A stretch of 64,000 nucleotides of DNA, from assembly GCA_028671895.1 (NCBI GenBank), contig CM053800.1, positions 12,855,886 to 12,919,885 on the forward strand. Direction: 5' to 3'. The notes under the pieces are model-generated. The model was not told the origin of the DNA. It ran no database searches and saw only the letters and a list, made by a program, of their open reading frames with translations. This document shows positions 59,346 to 64,000 of this stretch, piece after piece. Origin of the DNA: Oenanthe sinensis (taxonomy: Eukaryota; Streptophyta; Magnoliopsida; Apiales; Apiaceae). A program made the translations under genes and the position numbers. Numbering within the stretch: the stretch's first letter is position 1; each line of letters begins with the position of its first letter.

Positions 59346-59860
59346 TGTAACACGTACCACAACTTTAATCTCACATCGAAACATGTGTCAATTTTATTTC
59401 AATATAAAAGATAAAATATTTCTATCAAGGTACTAATAAATCATGATCTTCTGGGATCACGTGATTGATTTGTGGATGACTCAAATTATTATATTCGGGT
59501 CTCGAACTTTGACCTTATGTGTGATACATATTTAGAATTTGATATGATTTGAAAATGGACTTAAGATTTGACCAGAGTTAACACATATGGTATCAAAACC
59601 GACTCTCTAAAACAAGATAATTTAAGTTATCAAAAGTGGGGATGCAGAGACATGTGGTATTATCACACAATAATCAAAGGTTCGGGTGTAAGGATACGTA
59701 AAAAGCTGATATTATTTGTTCTGCTTGACATGGATGACTAAAATTTAAGTTTAGGACTTTGTAACATCCGAGACCCATATCAAAACATGTGGATAATCCA
59801 TATCACAAATAAGTTCAAGTACATTAAAACAAGTACAGAAATTTGGATAATCTACAAGTT
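59346..59860 (+). mobile_element. Decayed TRIM, related to the one at 7899
   Basis: First LTR 59346-59585 (TGTAACACGTACC to AACACA), then ATGGTATCAAAACCGACTCTC in place of the primer site (59587-), a core with GTGGGGATGC and GGTATTATCACACAATA that mirrors the 7899 TRIM core, and a second LTR from 59760 (TGTAACATCCGAG) that fades out after about 100 bp. Shared text with the first TRIM includes AATAAATCATGATCTT against CAACAAATCATGATCTT. It is an older, diverged copy. Confidence 0.8.
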
Positions 59861-59920
59861 TACCCCGACACAAAAAAATAATGATTTGTTGATATAGTTG
59901 ATAGTAGTACTATAATATAG

Positions 59921-60090
59921 AGTTAAGTTATATGAAGACCGCTTTTTTATTGGAAACGTCGGAGACCGTATATGTACTGCTTGCAGAACATTGTAAAAGA
60001 TATTGTCCTACAAAATATGTTCCGCAAGCAGTACATATATGATTTCCGAAATCTCCAACAAAAAAGCGGTCTCCATATAACTTTTCCCAT
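59921..60090. mobile_element. Foldback MITE with near-perfect 70-bp inverted arms
   Basis: The left arm (AGTTATATGAAGACCGC ... TATATGTACTGCTTGC) pairs with the right arm (GCAAGCAGTACATATA ... GCGGTCTCCATATAACTT) with few mismatches and a centre of roughly 30 bp. A transcript would form a long hairpin. Confidence 0.8.
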
Positions 60091-61113
60091 ATATATATAT
60101 AATTTAAAGTATTCACATGTTTCGATGTGAAACTGAGATATTATAATCATATTTCATTAATTTATCAGTTGGACTCTAAATTAAATTAAATACAGTTGAA
60201 TAGAAGTGAAATTTTAAAAAAATAATTAAATTTTAAAAAATATTATAATTAAAATATAAAATATAACAACAAAAAAATTAAGACCAGTGGCCCGTATCTT
60301 GCACGTGATTTTATTGGTAGTTATATCTAATCAAAGAAAATTTTACTAACAAATTATATTGACAATCATCATCCTCAGTCCTCTCTTAGTTGGTCGACAT
60401 CCAACGCTCTCTAATGTACCAATCTCCTAATTAGCCTATATCTTAATTATCTCTTAAAAAATTAGATAAAATATCTCTTATTATAAATATAGAATATACT
60501 ATTAAAAGTTGTTCTTCATGCATCCCTCTGTCGGCTAACAATCTAAAACTAATCACCGAAAGTGAATGCATAATTGGGGTACAAGATGACCCAAAACATT
60601 TCGTCTGCTTTATACTTACTATAAAGTTTTGATTTTAATCAAAATTTTAGGTATAACTTTTATTTTCGTTGGCTAGGACTATAATTCATATATTAAATCA
60701 CTAAATAATTTAGTTTACAAATACTGATGAATTTTGAGTTTTTTTCTGAAATTATTTAAGCATAATAATTATTATATTTTTATTAAATTAAAAGAAAGTA
60801 AAAAATAATTGAATTCGGCATTTAAAGATATATATAATTCTTTTTTGTCAGAAAAGATTTATTTTATTTTTTATGTCATATTTCAATAATTTAAATATTT
60901 TGTAATAAAGTATTTCGGTTTCTCTATTCTGTTTATGTTTCTTACGGCTTACGTGAACATTAAAAGTCTGAAATAACTAAAACGCGTCATAAGCATGTTC
61001 ACACACGTGGAAAATTCTTGGGTAAGATTGATCGTTATAGAGTATGTATGGGTGACGCATGTATATAGTGTATACTTTCCTAAATATAGAAAGGGTTATT
61101 TACACTCGGACCA
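60091..61113. other. Intergenic DNA, nothing recognised
   Basis: AT-rich with short frames only. Confidence 0.45.
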
Positions 61114-61428
61114 TCAAAGTTGACACGAAAATATACAGGAACCACATTTCTTATGTATATATGAGTATATTGTATTTGTGAAGAGGATTGTGTAGATTTG
61201 AGTGTTGATGCGAGAGTTATTAAGGTTGTAGAGTGTTGATGCGAGAGTTATTAAGGTTGTAGAGTTAGGGTTTTGCAAGAGAGAAGAAATTGATTCGAAT
61301 GATGATATGAGGTACGAATGATTGTTCAATAACATCGAATTTGCCGTGAATAGTGCGGTGAAGGTGTCCAGCAGGAGGTATGTATCAGTCGACTTTATCG
61401 CTTTTGGAGATTGTGGCATGATAGCCAA
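61114..61428 (-). pseudogene. Possible gene fragment, 104-codon frame with an internal tandem duplication
   Basis: The frame reads MAIMPQSPKAIKSTDTYLLL and SYLISSFESISSLLQN, a plausible helical protein of unknown family. A 31-bp tandem duplication (61200-61230 and 61231-61261) shifts the frame near its end. Base composition is less AT-rich than the neighbours. It may be a captured exon or a decayed gene; no function assigned. Confidence 0.3.
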
Positions 61429-61545
61429 GGTAATTGATCATCTAGATAATTGATGAGTTGAAATTTGAAATGGAAAAAATGCAATTTTTATTATTATAGT
61501 TGTGATGATGTGTTCTATTTTAATTGTTTGAGTTTATATGTATAA

Positions 61546-62243
<698 letters not shown>

Positions 62244-62798
62244 ATCCCCCACTAATGATTTTGAAAAATAAACATCAATAAAAAATACAAACTTTTAGGC
62301 ACAAGAGGAGATGTGTACTTAACAAATGATATAATTGAAATCTTTTGTTTAGTGAAATGAGGCAACAATCTACAAGTCTTAAGGGTGAACTAGTGTTGAA
62401 ACCCATATGACTCTTGATCAAAGAGTAGACTAGTATTAAACTCAAAGATTTAGACTGAGACCCCCACAACACATACAATAGTCCAAAATCTATATAGGCT
62501 CCGTAAATAGTATCCTGCGCTATTTTAAAGCCAAGCGCCAACTTTAGGACTCATGGACGCTCTAGGAAAATTGCCCAATATTTTCCATAGAAGATGGCTA
62601 GTCTCCACGTCCACGTAGGTGAATCACTCATGTGCTTCTGAATAGTACCAAAAATAATATTGATTCATTAAGAGTCATATAAAACTCAACCTAAGCAATT
62701 ATAACGGTGGATTTCACAAATGCCTTTAGTGGCACCTACCTCGTGGGTATAAATCCATTAAGAATTAAAGAAATAATTCAACCTCACCTGAACATTAT

Positions 62799-63480
62799 TT
62801 ATACAATTGTCATAGGGATGAGGTAAAAACGATGCTCATAATATTTACTCTTTGGGTTTGAGCCCCATCCCCTCGACATATTCATAACTTGTCTACTTAG
62901 CAAGACTTTGATTAGAGGATCCGCTAAATTCTTCTCAGACCTCACATAATTTAGAGAAATTACTCCATTTCTAAGTAATTGTCTCAACACACCATGCCTT
63001 ATACGAATGTGCCTCTTATCACCATAAAAAATTTCCATTAGTTGCAAGACCGAGAATTATTTGAGAATTACAATGCAAAGACACCAGAGACTAACGTCCC
63101 CCCACAATGAAATTTCTGCCAAGACATTTCTCAGCCATTCACTTCTTGTCTGTCAACTCAAGAGCAATAAATTCAGATTGCATGGTGAAGCGAGCTACAC
63201 ATGATTATTTCAAAAACTTTCATGATATAACAACTCCATCCAAAATAAAATATAACCACTAATAGATTTTATTTCATCATTGGTACTTACCCAATTTGCA
63301 TCACAATAACCTTCCAAAATATTTGGAAATCGAGAAATATGTAAATAAACATTTATGGTACCTTTTAGATGCTTGAGTAACCGATGAAGAACATTCCAAT
63401 GAGAACTACATGGATTATGATCCTACCTTCCGAGTTTACTCACTGGATATGCAACGTCCGAACAAGCATAATTCATTAAC
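62799..63480 (-). pseudogene. Copia RNase H with breaks
   Basis: Near 63300-63200: LEGYCDANWVSTNDEIKSIS; near 63190-63130: SEFIAL and a degenerate CNS; and at 62799-63047: RHIRIRHGVLRQLL and NLADPLIKVLLSRQ, ending with MSRGWGSNPK. This is the full Copia RNase H order with stops between segments. Confidence 0.82.
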
Positions 63481-63484
63481 AACA

Positions 63485-63777
63485 TCACACTCTCAATAAT
63501 TTTAGCCTTTTTCTCCTAAGAGACACTTGGTCCATTATTTTTGACGAGTTCCACACCAACTTCATAAGGTATCCTATGAAAACACAATAAAAAATTTTAG
63601 ATCCAATTGTGGTCCTTTTCGAATTTGGAAATGAAACGGTAAATATAAGTAAATGGGAGTAATTATCAACAGAACTCACATGATTATTTTAACCCCTTTT
63701 ACTAGTGCAACTTTTAAAATCTGTCAAGTCCTTGTGAACTGACCCATGCATTTTAATACTTCTACAAACAAACCGCT

Positions 63778-63811
<34 letters not shown>

Positions 63812-64000
63812 CATCTGAGTACTTCTACAAACAAACCGCTTATATATATATATTTGGTATATTTGGTCCTGACACAAATTGGACATTTAGATGTTGTTAT
63901 AGAATTTTGAAATCAAATTCAAGTCCTTTAATATGTCCACATAAGAAATATTTAGATACCCTTAACGATGATGCCAAACATCCAATAACTCAACGATATA
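63485..64000 (-). pseudogene. Copia GAG-pre-integrase and integrase fragments
   Basis: Minus-strand frames 63689-63886 and 63485-63679 plus text to 64000 give DVWHHR (zinc-binding region), DLTDFKSCTSKRG, SSVDNYSHLLIF and the KRTTIGSKIFYCVFIGY end. A TA microsatellite sits inside. Confidence 0.7.
63748..63856. repeat. Tandem duplication of a 30-bp integrase segment with TA repeats
   Basis: TACTTCTACAAACAAACCGC followed by TTATATATA occurs at 63748 and 63818. Confidence 0.85.

Overview
This is a stretch of plant nuclear DNA: AT-rich, with long introns or intergenic gaps, plant transcription-factor and secreted-peptide genes, and dense nested transposable elements. The gene and repeat types point to a eudicot, perhaps an asterid. 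The species cannot be fixed from the sequence alone.

Only three host genes look intact. Two encode short secreted peptide precursors: 8-328 (minus) and 12009-12308 (plus). Their C-termini share a motif of the form S-S-x-G-S-H-x-x-F. The third is an intron-less atypical bHLH regulator of the bHLH147/148/149 type (54105-54671, plus). Nearly everything else is mobile or repetitive DNA.

Layout from left to right. 1-1554: peptide gene and its upstream DNA. 1555-7888: a Ty3/gypsy chromovirus with dead pol genes but nearly identical LTRs. 7899-8530: a TRIM (miniature LTR element) abutting the truncated right LTR. 8814-8970: a solo LTR with a perfect CTATC target duplication. 9500-13250: RNase H-like remnant, Stowaway-like MITE, a duplicated upstream region, the second peptide gene and a long foldback. 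14048-27984: one (TA)n microsatellite that appears to hold three unrelated insertions in a row. They are a Mutator-like element carrying FAR1-type and plant-mobile-domain gene pieces (14096-19489), an endogenous caulimovirid (19557-27683) and a MITE (27698-27964). 28000-32886: AT-rich direct repeats, a minisatellite and a SIRE-type Copia LTR. 32887-33377: a hAT-like MITE. 33640-37596: the 5' part of a Tat-lineage Ty3/gypsy element (LTR, tRNA-Arg-type primer site, gag) with a solo Copia LTR in its LTR (35719-37250, duplication GTGTT). 38431-52779: a 14.3-kb SIRE/Maximus-type Copia element on the minus strand. It is bounded by CTAAT duplications, carries decayed pol, has a nested LTR, and holds a 222-bp tandem array where its primer site should be. 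54105-54671: the bHLH gene. 57000-61100: AT-rich DNA with a decayed TRIM relative and a foldback MITE. 61546-64000: a Copia element running off the window with its reverse transcriptase deleted.

The most notable feature is the endogenous pararetrovirus. It has a unit length of 7,945 bp measured between repeated primer-site junctions, with a movement protein, a coat-protease-RT-RNase H frame, an uncharacterised intact 452-codon frame and an 84-codon frame. Successive frames overlap at the start/stop codons. It carries one in-frame stop and one frameshift, and a separate 156-bp piece of its own RNase H gene is fused directly in front of its primer site.
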